A stretch of 64,000 nucleotides of DNA, from positions 620,001 to 684,000 of the forward strand of contig NZ_QVON01000002.1 of assembly GCF_003426735.1 (NCBI RefSeq), read 5' to 3'. Every line of letters starts with the position of its first letter. Within the stretch, counting starts at the first letter, position 1. The DNA is from Arenibacter sp. P308M17. GTDB taxonomy: Bacteria; Bacteroidota; Bacteroidia; Flavobacteriales; Flavobacteriaceae. The notes beneath the pieces are model-generated. The model was not told where the DNA came from, did no database searches, and was given only the letters and a program-made list of their open reading frames with translations. Shown piece after piece: positions 53,815 to 63,219 of this stretch. A program made the translations under genes and the position numbers.

Positions 53815-54913
53815 ATGATAACTACGGACCATTATAAGAGTCTCATTGATCGCCTTGGTGCGTTAAGGAGGTATCTTTGACATAGATGCCAAGCTTGTAG
53901 AAATAGAAAACGAGGAAGAAAAGACCTTGGCCCCTGATTTTTGGAACCATCCCCAAGAGGCTCAAGAGCAGATGAAGTTAATTCAGTCCAAGAAACAATG
54001 GGTGGACGACTTTAACAATGCAAAAAGCCTAGTAGCGGATCTTGAGATTTTCCTAGAATTTCAGAAAGAGGGTGAAATGTCCGAGGCCGAGGTTGAAGGC
54101 CATTACGATAGGACCATTGAAGCCTTGGAGAAATTGGAATTCAAGAACATGCTCTCTGCTGAAGGGGATGAACTTACGGCCGTACTCCAAATTACGGCTG
54201 GTGCCGGTGGTACCGAAAGCTGTGATTGGGCATCCATGCTCATGAGGATGTACATGATGTGGAGCGAAAAAAATGGCTATAAGGTAAAAGAGCTCAATTA
54301 TCAGGACGGGGATGTTGCAGGGATAAAAACCGTAACCTTGGAAATTGAGGGAGATTATAGCTTTGGATGGCTCAAGGGAGAGAACGGGGTACACAGGCTG
54401 GTACGTATTTCCCCATTCGACAGTAATGCCAAGCGGCATACCTCCTTTGCCTCCGTTTACGTGTACCCTTTGGTGGACGACAGTATCGAAATCGATATAA
54501 ATCCGGCAGATGTGGAGATTACCACTGCCAGATCTAGTGGAGCCGGGGGACAGAATGTCAACAAAGTGGAAACCAAGGTACAATTGACCCACAAACCCTC
54601 TGGAATTCAGATTTCTTGTTCGGACTCAAGATCACAACACGATAATAGGGCAACCGCCTTAAAAATGCTCAAATCCCAATTATACGAAATTGAATTGCGG
54701 AAGAAAATGGAAGCCAGGCAGGAAATCGAGTCCTCAAAAATGAAAATTGAATGGGGATCACAGATCAGAAATTATGTAATGCACCCCTACAAATTAGTGA
54801 AGGACGTGCGTACGGGTGAAGAAACGGGCAACGTTGAGGCGGTAATGGACGGCAATATTGATCAATTCCTAAAGGCCTATCTTATGATGATGGGGCAAAA
54901 AGAAGAAAGTTGA
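53815..54913 (+). CDS. prfB: Peptide chain release factor 2 with programmed +1 frameshift
   Basis: RF2 ends translation at UGA and UAA. The first frame from ATG 53815 encodes 21 residues ending RRYL and then meets TGA (53878-53880). Shifting +1 at CTT-TGA-C continues as [15 protein letters not shown] to the stop at 54913, giving 365 residues. The classic slippery site is intact: an SD-like AGGAGG (53866-53871), three bases, then CTTTGAC. The second part shows the peptidyl-tRNA hydrolysis motif [16 protein letters not shown] and [20 protein letters not shown]2 shortage at TGA promotes the shift, an autoregulatory loop. Confidence 0.95.
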
Positions 54914-55027
54914 TCCATGCCCTCCCGCTACCATCTGTTAAATTGATATGGGCAAAGGCCTTAAAGTTCCTTGTTCCCTACAGGAGATAGCAAGCTTTTT
55001 AATCCTAAAACGTAAAAACGAAGCATT

Positions 55028-55372
55028 ATGATTAAAATATATCACAACCCCAGATGTGGAAAGTCCAGGGAAGGATTGGCCATTCTGGAAAATTCGGGAA
55101 ACGACTTTGAAATCATCAAATATCTGGAGAAGGTGCCAACCAAAAAAGAATTGGCGGGCATTTTAAAAATTTTAGGGTTATCCCCTATAGAGTTGGTGCG
55201 AACCAACGAAACCATTTGGAAAGAGAAGTACAAAGGAAAATCCATGATGGACGATGAAATAATAACTGCCATGATAACTTTTCCCAAACTTATAGAGCGC
55301 CCCATTGTTATTATGGACAATCTGGGGGTGGTCGGAAGACCTCCCGAGAAAATAAAGGATCTTTTAAATTAA
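55028..55372 (+). CDS. arsC: ArsC/Spx-family reductase (arsenate reductase, glutaredoxin type)
   Basis: 114 residues: MIKIYHNPRCGKSREGLAIL gives Cys10 in the active-site loop, then FEIIKYLEKVPTKKEL and FPKLIERPIVIMDNLGVVGR with the arginine used by the family. No arsenic operon is nearby, so the protein may be a housekeeping ArsC-like reductase. Its TAA stop overlaps the TTAA at the end of the next inverted-repeat element. Confidence 0.87.
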   Translation: MIKIYHNPRCGKSREGLAILENSGNDFEIIKYLEKVPTKKELAGILKILGLSPIELVRTNETIWKEKYKGKSMMDDEIITAMITFPKLIERPIVIMDNLGVVGRPPEKIKDLLN

Positions 55373-55505
55373 TGTGAGTTCGAGATATGTTTTATTTAAG
55401 ATCCGTTGTTTATGTAATACCTGTCCGGTGGGGCGGACTGTAGCAATTTTTTAATTTACACCAAATCAATGTCTTGCAATAATTTTTATGTCGAACTCAC
55501 GTTAA
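55369..55505. mobile_element. 137-bp inverted-repeat element on the arsC stop codon
   Basis: Left end TTAATGTGAGTTCGAGATAT and right end TTATGTCGAACTCACGTTAA are reverse complements at most of 20 positions. The bases TTAA at both tips resemble a target duplication. It has no coding capacity. The interior includes GTCCG...CGGAC that may fold. Different end sequences distinguish it from the 30.2-kb element. Confidence 0.6.
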
Positions 55506-55748
55506 ATTAGTATCCCCATAGAACACTTTAAAGCATAATGGAACGGGGGGTCGAGCCTAGAAGCACCTGCCTGCGGCAGGTAGGTTCAAATCCCATTTAG
55601 CGGTAAAAGAATCATTAATTACATCAGCTGCCCAATTCACCAAGTGCCTCAAAACGGTACAGTTCTTGAGCTATTCATTTTAACAAACATTTAACCCTTA
55701 AGGGTTAAACCATCTATTAATTTTGGAATCCAATTAACCCATAACATT
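55373..55748. other. Gap after arsC
   Basis: Apart from the inverted-repeat element, it contains the palindromic CCTGCCTGCGGCAGG repeat (55569-55583) and the tRNA-like word GGTTCAAATCCC, which does not fold into a tRNA. No gene seen. Confidence 0.55.
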
Positions 55749-56237
55749 ATGAAAACCGACAAGAGATTATTTTTTAGTGTTTTATTTACTGTATTATCCT
55801 TTCCTTTTTTAAGTGCCCAATATGGCTACGGAAATGGGTATGGTTATGGATACGGTGGCTATGGAGGGTACGGTAGACAGAGAAACAGTATCCCACAAGC
55901 ACAGGAAACTCCAAAGGAGCCGGAAAAATTAACGGCAGAGCAAATTGTGGATCAGGAAATGCCGGGAATAACCGAAAAATTGGGTTTAAATCCGTTTGAG
56001 GAGGCCATTTTGAGCACCACCTTAAAAAAGTACCTCCAAGAAAGAATTGAATTACAGATATTGGATTTACCTCAGGATAAAATGAGGGAAAGTTATGAGA
56101 AAATTACCCAAAAACAGGACGAAGAACTTAAGGCAGGACTCCCTGCCGACAAATATGAGGCCTTTGTAGAACTACAGAAAAACGGTTTTAAAAAGGTGAA
56201 GGAAAAAAAGAAGAAAAAAAAGAAGAATAAATCCTAA
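55749..56237 (+). CDS. Secreted Gly/Tyr-rich small protein with poly-lysine tail
   Basis: 162 residues with a signal peptide (MKTDKRLFFSVLFTVLSFPF, ending LSAQ). The mature protein begins with the low-complexity GYGNGYGYGYGGYGGYG, then a helical domain with EEAILSTTLKKYLQERIELQ, and ends in a run of about 14 Lys with Asn (KEKKKKKKKNKS). It lies 9 bases before the outer-membrane barrel gene, so the two are one operon and may be partners. Function not recognised. Confidence 0.78.
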   Translation: MKTDKRLFFSVLFTVLSFPFLSAQYGYGNGYGYGYGGYGGYGRQRNSIPQAQETPKEPEKLTAEQIVDQEMPGITEKLGLNPFEEAILSTTLKKYLQERIELQILDLPQDKMRESYEKITQKQDEELKAGLPADKYEAFVELQKNGFKKVKEKKKKKKKNKS

Positions 56238-56246
56238 AAATTGCAC

Positions 56247-58763
56247 ATGAACAAACTACTCCCAGTTACACTATTTCTAATCTCTTTAATAGGGTACACC
56301 CAAGGGGCCCAAGGCCCGCAAGAACCCATAAAAATAACTGGGACCGTTTTGGACCAAGAAACAGACCAACCTTTGGAATATGCCACGTTAGTACTGCATA
56401 GTGTCAGTAACCCGGAAAAAGTTACTGGTGGGATTACCGATGCCAAAGGGCAATTTGAAGTGGAGGCGGCTCCCGGAAACTATAACATTAGTGTAGAATA
56501 TATCTCCTATAAATCCTACAAATTAAATAATCAAAATCTTAGTTCCGCCACTGATCTGGGGGTAATCCGGCTTTCCTTGGATGTAGGCCAGTTGGCCGAA
56601 GTGGAAGTAGTGGGAGAGCGAACTACTGTAGAACTTAGACTAGATAAAAAAGTATATAACGTTGGATCGGATCTCACCGTAAAAGGTGGCTCGGTAACCG
56701 ATGTACTGAGCAACGTACCTTCGGTTTCCGTGGATGTAGAAGGCAATATTAGCCTGAGGGGAAACGAAAGTGTTAGAATCCTAATCAATGGCAAACCTTC
56801 CGCCCTTTCCGGTCTGAGCCCTGAAGCACTCCAACAATTACCTTCCGATGCCATTGAAAAAGTAGAGGTCATCACCAATCCTTCCGCAAGATACGATGCA
56901 GAGGGTACGGCAGGAATATTAAATATCATACTCAAGCAGGGCAAAACAGCCGGCCTTAACGGATCGATCAACCTGTACGCGGGACATCCCGAAACGTATG
57001 GAGGTTCTGCAAGCCTAAACTTAAGACGTGACAGGTTCAATATTTTCACCAACACTACCTACCGTTACAGAAGTGGTCCGGGAAACGCCCTTTTTAATCA
57101 AGAAAATTTTGATGCCAATGGCAACACTTTAAGCTTTCAAGATGAAATCAGGGACTATCAAAGAAACGATAAAAGCTTTAATACCAATATAGGTTTTGAA
57201 CTTTTCTTGGACAAGGACAATACCAGTAGTATTACCAATTCCTTTGTTTTTGGAAAATCTAACGGGGACAATACGGTAAATGTTGATTTTTTCAATTTTG
57301 ATGCCGATAGGAACCCTACCATCCAAAGAAACCGGTTTACGTTGGAGGACGAATTTGAAGAAGAAGTCCAATATTCCTTGAACTATCAAAAGAAATTCGA
57401 AAAAGAGGGACATATGCTAACCTTCGATTACCAATACTCCAAAGGATTGGATAATGAAAGTTCTATCATCGAGGAGGTAATCCTAGGGGACAATATTGCC
57501 TTGGATACGGAAAGGACAATAGATGACCAAACCCAAATATCGCAATTGGTGCAAATGGATTATGTGTTACCCTTTGGTAAGGATGACCAATCTCAATTCG
57601 AAATGGGCTATCGCGGAACCTTTAACAACAACAACACCGATTTTGATTTTGGCGTACAGCAGCAAGACGGAAATTTCAACAGTGACCCCAACTTTAGCAA
57701 TGAGCTAAATTACAAGGAATACGTAAATGCCGCCTATATGCAATTAGGGTCCAAGTTTGATAAATTCAGTATTCTTGGTGGCTTAAGAATGGAGGCTTCC
57801 GATATCGCCATTGAACTTGTCAACACCAACGAACTTACCAACAAGGATTATGTAAATTGGTTTCCTTCCATATTTTTAGGGTATGAATTTACCGAAAAGG
57901 AACAGCTTACCTTAAGCTACAGTAAAAGACTAAGACGTCCTTGGTCCAGATTTATCAATCCCTTTCCGTCCCGATCCAGTAATACCAATCTTTTTCAGGG
58001 AAATCCGGATCTTGACCCTACTTTTACGGATGCCTATGATTTGGGATACCTAAAAAGATGGGATAAATTTACGTTTACCACTTCCGGATATTTTAATCGG
58101 TCTACAGGAGTTTTTCAATTTGTATCCAGGGAGACGGGAGATTTTGTTACCATTGAAAATCCGGAAGACCCGCAAAATCCTATAATTGTACCCGTACAGG
58201 TACGTAGTCCCATAAACTTGGCCACTGAAGATCGTTATGGTATGGAATTTACAACCACCTATACCCCAAAAAAGGATTGGAGATTAACATGGAACGTAAA
58301 TGCCTTTCAGAGAGATCTAAAAGGAAACTATACGTATATAAACAGTCAAAATGTGGAGATAGTTCAAAATTTTGACGCCAATAATTTTTCGTGGTTTACC
58401 AGATTCAGTTCCAAACTACCTTTGCCGGGAAAAATTGACCTCCAGGCCAACTTCTTCTATATGGGCGCTTCCAGGGATGCACAGAACACCAATAAAGGAA
58501 TGTTGAGTTCCGACCTTGCCCTGAGCAAGGATATCTTAAAGGATAAAGGTTCCCTAACATTGAACGTTGGCGATATATTCAACTCCAGAATACGTAAAAG
58601 TGAGACCAGAACGGAAAATGTACTTACTTACAGTGAATTTCAATGGAGGGAGAGGCAGATTACCTTATCGCTTCAATACCGGTTCAACCAACCCCAAAAT
58701 CAAAAGGGTGAAAACAGGGAAGGCAGAAGTGGCGGAGGAGAGGATATGGACTTTGAAGGATAA
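56247..58763 (+). CDS. Outer-membrane beta-barrel receptor with carboxypeptidase-regulatory and plug domains
   Basis: 838 residues. Signal peptide MNKLLPVTLFLISLIGYTQG; then a CarboxypepD_reg-like domain (ITGTVLDQETDQPLEYATLV); then a plug (VGSDLTVKGGSVTDVLSNVP, VRILINGKPSALSGLSPEAL, ARYDAEGTAGILNIILKQG) and a large barrel with YLKRWDKFTFTTSGYFNRST, the layout of the TonB-dependent OMP_b-brl_3 family. No SusD follows, so it is more like a stand-alone receptor. ATG 56247 was chosen over an upstream TTG. The C-terminus is disordered and acidic (GRSGGGEDMDFEG). Confidence 0.88.
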   Translation: MNKLLPVTLFLISLIGYTQGAQGPQEPIKITGTVLDQETDQPLEYATLVLHSVSNPEKVTGGITDAKGQFEVEAAPGNYNISVEYISYKSYKLNNQNLSSATDLGVIRLSLDVGQLAEVEVVGERTTVELRLDKKVYNVGSDLTVKGGSVTDVLSNVPSVSVDVEGNISLRGNESVRILINGKPSALSGLSPEALQQLPSDAIEKVEVITNPSARYDAEGTAGILNIILKQGKTAGLNGSINLYAGHPETYGGSASLNLRRDRFNIFTNTTYRYRSGPGNALFNQENFDANGNTLSFQDEIRDYQRNDKSFNTNIGFELFLDKDNTSSITNSFVFGKSNGDNTVNVDFFNFDADRNPTIQRNRFTLEDEFEEEVQYSLNYQKKFEKEGHMLTFDYQYSKGLDNESSIIEEVILGDNIALDTERTIDDQTQISQLVQMDYVLPFGKDDQSQFEMGYRGTFNNNNTDFDFGVQQQDGNFNSDPNFSNELNYKEYVNAAYMQLGSKFDKFSILGGLRMEASDIAIELVNTNELTNKDYVNWFPSIFLGYEFTEKEQLTLSYSKRLRRPWSRFINPFPSRSSNTNLFQGNPDLDPTFTDAYDLGYLKRWDKFTFTTSGYFNRSTGVFQFVSRETGDFVTIENPEDPQNPIIVPVQVRSPINLATEDRYGMEFTTTYTPKKDWRLTWNVNAFQRDLKGNYTYINSQNVEIVQNFDANNFSWFTRFSSKLPLPGKIDLQANFFYMGASRDAQNTNKGMLSSDLALSKDILKDKGSLTLNVGDIFNSRIRKSETRTENVLTYSEFQWRERQITLSLQYRFNQPQNQKGENREGRSGGGEDMDFEG

Positions 58764-58782
58764 AAGTTTTTACCCCATAAAT

Positions 58783-58816
58783 AAAAAGGGAGCTTCCGAT
58801 CGGAGGCTCCCTTTTT
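58783..58816 (+). terminator. Terminator of the receptor gene
   Basis: AAAAAGGGAGCTTCCG pairs with CGGAGGCTCCCTTTTT (one G-T pair) over a tight loop, ending in five T. It can also serve the opposing small gene. Confidence 0.87.
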
Positions 58817-58840
58817 ATTTAATAATATATCGTCTTATGC

Positions 58841-59014
58841 TTATTGGTTGCGCTTCGCTTTTTTAGCTTCGCGCTTTTCTTTTAATATTTCCAAAATAGA
58901 ACCTCCTATCCAATAGGGAATAACAAAAGTCAACAAAAAAATCATCAACCAAAACCCAATGGTCAAGATGGTCAAAAATGCTAAAAACCCTAAATATTGG
59001 TCAAAATCGAACAT
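58841..59014 (-). CDS. Small single-pass membrane protein (57 residues)
   Basis: Hand-translated on the minus strand from ATG 59012-59014 to TAA 58841: starts MFDFDQYLGFLAFLTILTIG, a long hydrophobic helix follows (FWLMIFLLTFVIPYWIGGS), and it ends in a strongly basic tail (KEKREAKKAKRNQ). A -7 box TATCTTTG lies 26 bases upstream and the gene ends at a terminator. It is probably a real small membrane protein, orientation tail-in. Function unknown. Confidence 0.72.
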   Translation of the reverse strand: MFDFDQYLGFLAFLTILTIGFWLMIFLLTFVIPYWIGGSILEILKEKREAKKAKRNQ

Positions 59015-59040
59015 GATCACTATGTTTTTTAATGGAAGTA

Positions 59041-59048
59041 CAAAGATA
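59041..59048 (-). promoter_or_regulatory. -7 box of the 57-residue membrane protein gene
   Basis: Plus-strand CAAAGATA reads TATCTTTG on the minus strand, exact TAnnTTTG match. Confidence 0.6.
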
Positions 59049-59139
59049 TCAAAATCTAAGTTATTATTCCAAGGGCCAATTAAAATAATTTAACTTAATA
59101 CACAAACAACTTTGGCTATGGTCCCCATAGGGAAGGTTT

Positions 59140-59294
59140 GGGCAGTATGCTGTAGGCAGTAAACAGTAATCAGTGAAATATTTTTTTTTTGCCGACTGTA
59201 AACTGCCACTGCCAACTGTGGATATCCAAAAGTCTTAGCAACCAATCCCGATAAGCCTCCATCAAGAGCAGGCCTGCCGGCAAAGGCAGACGTA
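59140..59294. repeat. Intergenic repeat cluster
   Basis: Two dispersed families meet here: ACTGCC/GGCAGT words (59140-59220, partly reverse oriented) and the AATCCCGATAA ... GGCCTGCCGGCAAAGGCAGA repeat (59243-59291) that also occurs near 2.83 and 21.99 kb. Confidence 0.65.
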
Positions 59295-59305
59295 TAGCCT
59301 TTCAT

Positions 59306-60484
59306 TTATTTCAGGTTGTCCAATATAAAATCCAGGGTACTGTTTTTATTGCAATTCTGTTGAAATGCCATATTGTAATGTGTTATGTCATTGGCCAATC
59401 CCAAGTCCTTAAAACGGTTTATAGTGGCTTCGGACTCCATGGTAACCTTACCTGTCAATAAAGAATCCATGGACAGGCCGGCCCTATGTCTTTTATAAAT
59501 CTTTTTCAATCCACTTAAATACAGGCGGTCCTTGGTAAATCCGCCGCCCCGGTGGACCCGCATGGTTATGGTAAAGGCTTTATTGCGGTCCAGTTTGTAC
59601 TGCCCGTGCAGCATATCGAAAGTATCGGAAAAACCATATCCTTTTATCAAACTATCGGAGGCCAGGACCCTGTAGGCCAACTCCTTTAATCTCCTTAAAG
59701 TTAGGGCCCCGCTCATATATTCGCTGAATACCGCCAGACCTTCCTGGGTTTCCACATTCTTTGGAAAGCCGTTGGAAAAAACTTTTAGGGGTTGTAGCAT
59801 ACCGTTATAAGTGGTTACCAAATGTACCCCGATCTCATGATTGGCCAAAGTAAGCAATTGGTTCCTGCTAAAAATGGTATTTTTCTTAATTAGAAGGGAT
59901 TGGGTATTGTTGCTCACCATGGCCTCTGCGGCGATACTATTGGAAAAGGAAATATTTAGAGGAAAATTGTACTGCTGTACAAACTCTTCAAAATACACCT
60001 TGGCGTCTTCCGGAGTATATATCTTTTCCATATCCCCGGTATCCGGTTCATCGGCCAAATGCAGAATAAACCTGGCATTTTGAACATCTTTCTCCGTGGG
60101 GGTGCCGTACACCCTAAGCGAATTGTAATAGAACTTTTTGTGCTGTCCAATAGTCTCTATACACTGTATCATATTGGCGTAGTAATACACCACTTCCTGA
60201 TAAAATTTCATTATCTGTTCATCCTTTATTCGCTCCAAGCGCTGTGAAAAGAATAACCGGTTTAGTTTATAAGGATCAAATTGTAGCTTTTTATACTTAA
60301 AAACAGGTTCCTCCAGGTACTTGGATGAAAAAAACCGATGCTTTTCCTTTTCAATATTTAAAGGATTCAGATAGGTAAGCAATTCAATTTTTTTTACCAG
60401 CCTGTCCAGGTTGGCATCTATTGCAAATACATTGGGAAACTGTTGGATAATTTCCTGCTGTCTTCTTTCTTTGATCATATCCAT
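59306..60484 (-). CDS. Flavohemoglobin-expression-modulating QEGLA-motif protein (DUF1704)
   Basis: 392 residues. Seen: metal-site helix LANHEIGVHLVTTYNG and the motif VETQEGLAVFSEYMSGALTL that names the family, followed by KELAYRVLASDSLIKGYGFS. The HExxH-like site (NHEIGVH) and the later Glu suggest a zinc peptidase-like hydrolase (tyrosine carboxypeptidase-like). Cytosolic; substrate unknown. The symporter gene lies 69 bases upstream in the same direction. Confidence 0.86.
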   Translation of the reverse strand: MDMIKERRQQEIIQQFPNVFAIDANLDRLVKKIELLTYLNPLNIEKEKHRFFSSKYLEEPVFKYKKLQFDPYKLNRLFFSQRLERIKDEQIMKFYQEVVYYYANMIQCIETIGQHKKFYYNSLRVYGTPTEKDVQNARFILHLADEPDTGDMEKIYTPEDAKVYFEEFVQQYNFPLNISFSNSIAAEAMVSNNTQSLLIKKNTIFSRNQLLTLANHEIGVHLVTTYNGMLQPLKVFSNGFPKNVETQEGLAVFSEYMSGALTLRRLKELAYRVLASDSLIKGYGFSDTFDMLHGQYKLDRNKAFTITMRVHRGGGFTKDRLYLSGLKKIYKRHRAGLSMDSLLTGKVTMESEATINRFKDLGLANDITHYNMAFQQNCNKNSTLDFILDNLK

Positions 60485-60553
60485 ATTTGTAATACCCTAC
60501 TGCTACCTAACAATCCCAATTGCCGGCACTTCCTGAAATTAAAGTACAATGAA

Positions 60554-61861
60554 TTATTTGGACGACTTATAATGATCTCCCCATTCCTTGACCTTGGGCT
60601 CCCCCAATTTGTCCACAGACTTTGCCACCATCATGGATACCGCAGCATCCCCAGTAACATTTACTACCGTTCTACACATATCCAAGGGCCTATCAACGGC
60701 AAAGATGAGTGCCAGTCCGGCTTCCGGAATTCCGGCCTGTGCCAGAACAATAACCAGCATCACCATGCCTGCTCCCGGTACAGCGGCACTACCTATGGAA
60801 GCCAATGTAGCCGTTACAATGATTCCCAATTGTGCCCCCAAACTAAGATCCATTCCAAAAGCTTGGGCAATAAATACCGCTGCGACCGCTTGATAAAGAC
60901 TGGTACCGTCCATATTTATAGTGGCCCCAATGGGCAACACAAAACTGGCCACCTCCTCCTCTACCCCTAAATGCTCCTCTACCCGTTCCATGGTCACAGG
61001 AAGTGTGGCCGCACTGGAGCTGGTAGAAAATGCCAGTAATTGGGCAGGGGAAATTCCGTTGATAAAAAATGATGGTCTGCGTTTGGTAAAAACCCATACA
61101 AGTAAAATATAGACCCCTATCATTAACAGTAAACCTAATAATACACTTATTGAATACCATCCAAGGGCCTTAAAAAGATCCAAACTGGGAGATTCCACTA
61201 CCAATGCGGCCAATAATGCAAAAACACCGTAGGGAGCGGTCAACATAATTAAATCTATCAACTTGAGAATTACCTCATTGAAGCCATCAAAAAATTTCTT
61301 GACCGGATCGGCCTGCTCTGCTGGAATCAAAATTAAGCCTATTCCAAAAAAGATGGCAAAAAAGATGACCTGTAACATGTTACCATTATCACTGGCCGCG
61401 TTAAAAATATTGCTGGGTACCAAATCTTCCAAGGCCTGTAACGGACCGGACTCTTTTTGTTCATTGGCCTGGGATATTGTGGAATCGGCATCACCCTTAT
61501 AATTTTCCACCAATTCGTTCCTTGTCTCTTCGGAAATAGAGGATCCGGGCTTTATTATGTTCACTATCGCAAGTCCGATAGAAACGGCCAGTACGGTAGT
61601 TATTAGATAAATACCAATGGTCCTCCCCCCCATTTTTGAAAGTTTGGAAATATCCTTTAGATCGGAAACTCCCTTGATCAAGGAAGCCAATATCAATGGA
61701 ACCGCTATTAGCTTTAAGGAATTGATAAAGATATTCCCAAAGGGTTTGATCCAATCGGAGACCATTTTGGGGCCCCAATCGAACTGTACCATGGCCAGCG
61801 CAAAAAGAACGCCGCCCAACATTCCCAAAATAATCTGCCAATGCAATTCCAACTTCCTCAT
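60554..61861 (-). CDS. Dicarboxylate/amino acid:cation symporter (DAACS)
   Basis: 435 residues, glutamate/aspartate or C4-dicarboxylate proton/sodium symporter of the inner membrane. Seen: eight or so membrane segments, the reentrant-loop signatures AFSTSSSAATLPVTMERVEE (HP1, serine-rich) and LPIGATINMDGTSLYQAVAA (TM7, NMDGT), and the Asp-Arg-Asn region AVDRPLDMCRTVVNVTGDAA. The family fold is complete. The exact substrate is not readable. Confidence 0.92.
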   Translation of the reverse strand: MRKLELHWQIILGMLGGVLFALAMVQFDWGPKMVSDWIKPFGNIFINSLKLIAVPLILASLIKGVSDLKDISKLSKMGGRTIGIYLITTVLAVSIGLAIVNIIKPGSSISEETRNELVENYKGDADSTISQANEQKESGPLQALEDLVPSNIFNAASDNGNMLQVIFFAIFFGIGLILIPAEQADPVKKFFDGFNEVILKLIDLIMLTAPYGVFALLAALVVESPSLDLFKALGWYSISVLLGLLLMIGVYILLVWVFTKRRPSFFINGISPAQLLAFSTSSSAATLPVTMERVEEHLGVEEEVASFVLPIGATINMDGTSLYQAVAAVFIAQAFGMDLSLGAQLGIIVTATLASIGSAAVPGAGMVMLVIVLAQAGIPEAGLALIFAVDRPLDMCRTVVNVTGDAAVSMMVAKSVDKLGEPKVKEWGDHYKSSK

Positions 61862-61924
61862 AATAACAATGAATTTGATTGGAAAGATAGCATTTTGTGG
61901 TACAAAGCACCAAAAAATATAACG

Positions 61925-62989
61925 CTATAATTTAACGGTCCTGTTCAGCAAAGTAAAATCTGCCATGACCAAAGCGGCCATTGCCTCTACAATGGGTACC
62001 GCCCTGGGCACTACACAGGGATCGTGCCTGCCCTTGCCCTGGGTGCTTACTTTATTCCCTTCCCTATCTATGGTATCATAAGCCTGGATAACGGTAGCAA
62101 CAGGCTTAAAGGCAATATTGAAATAGATATCCATTCCGTTGCTTATCCCGCCTTGAATACCGCCACTGTGATTGGTCTTGGTGGTACCATCGGTATTAAA
62201 CTGATCGTTATGCGCACTTCCCTTCATCTTTACCCCTTCAAAACCGCTACCGTACTCAAAACCTTTAACGGCGTTAATGGAAAGCATGGCTTTCCCCAGT
62301 TCTGCATGTAACTTATCAAAGACCGGTTCCCCCAAGCCAATGGGTACATTTTGGATAACACAGGTAATTATTCCACCTATGGTGTCGCCCTCCTTTTTTA
62401 TCTTTTTAATATAGGTTTCCATTTTAGCCGCAGTAGCGGTATCAGGACATCGTACCGGGTTGGATTCTATAAGGGAAAAATCCAGTTCCCGATAACTTTT
62501 GTTAAGTGAGAGCTCCCCCACTTGCGAAACGTAGGCGTTTATTTTCATATCGCCCAGGAATTGTTTGGCAATGGCACCTGCAACTACCCTACTGGCCGTT
62601 TCCCTGGCCGAACTTCTACCTCCTCCGCGATAATCCCGAAAACCGTATTTTTTGTCGTATACATAATCGGCATGCGAAGGTCTGTAGGAATCCTTTATAT
62701 GTGAATAATCATGCGACTTCTGATTGGTATTGTGTATGGCAAACCCTATAGGCGTCCCGGTGGTCTTCCCTTCAAAAATCCCGGAGTAAAACTCCACGGT
62801 ATCCGGTTCCTTGCGTTGGGTCACAATGGCCGACTGACCGGGTTTACGCCTGTCCAGATCTTTCTGAACGGCCTCCACATTCAATTCAATTCCTGCCGGG
62901 CAACCCTCCAGTACGCCACCGATGGCAACACCGTGCGATTCTCCAAATGTGGATAATTTAAAAAGGGTTCCAAAAGTGTTTCCTGCCAT
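61925..62989 (-). CDS. aroC: Chorismate synthase
   Basis: 354 residues. It converts EPSP to chorismate with reduced FMN, the last shared step to the aromatic amino acids. Signatures seen: [20 protein letters not shown] (about 15-34), RRKPGQS-type [40 protein letters not shown] and [13 protein letters not shown]. Full length, with a promoter box CAAAGGTA (minus strand TACCTTTG) at 63051. Confidence 0.95.
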   Translation of the reverse strand: MAGNTFGTLFKLSTFGESHGVAIGGVLEGCPAGIELNVEAVQKDLDRRKPGQSAIVTQRKEPDTVEFYSGIFEGKTTGTPIGFAIHNTNQKSHDYSHIKDSYRPSHADYVYDKKYGFRDYRGGGRSSARETASRVVAGAIAKQFLGDMKINAYVSQVGELSLNKSYRELDFSLIESNPVRCPDTATAAKMETYIKKIKKEGDTIGGIITCVIQNVPIGLGEPVFDKLHAELGKAMLSINAVKGFEYGSGFEGVKMKGSAHNDQFNTDGTTKTNHSGGIQGGISNGMDIYFNIAFKPVATVIQAYDTIDREGNKVSTQGKGRHDPCVVPRAVPIVEAMAALVMADFTLLNRTVKL

Positions 62990-63050
62990 ATGTGTAAATC
63001 TAAGGTTGTGGTTAAGAACTGGCCTTAATGGCCGTATCAGCTCAAAGATC

Positions 63051-63058
63051 CAAAGGTA
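63051..63058 (-). promoter_or_regulatory. -7 box of aroC
   Basis: Plus-strand CAAAGGTA reads TACCTTTG on the minus strand, exact TAnnTTTG match, 61 bases upstream of the ATG at 62989. Confidence 0.6.
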
Positions 63059-63219
63059 AATCTTAAAACAGAGATACGAAAATAGAAATCCTGCTTATAT
63101 CACATTAAAACAGAAGTGGACCCACTTAATGTAAACTTAACCATTTCCTTATTCTAATTTCATTTTATCTTCACCTTAAATTTATATCCAAAGGTTTAAT
63201 TTGAAGAAACTCCACCTCT

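Noticed and set aside
55560-55610. tRNA-like word GGTTCAAATCCC
   Set aside because: The flanking bases do not form an acceptor or T-stem and the CCTGCCTGCGGCAGG repeat occupies the place of the anticodon arm.
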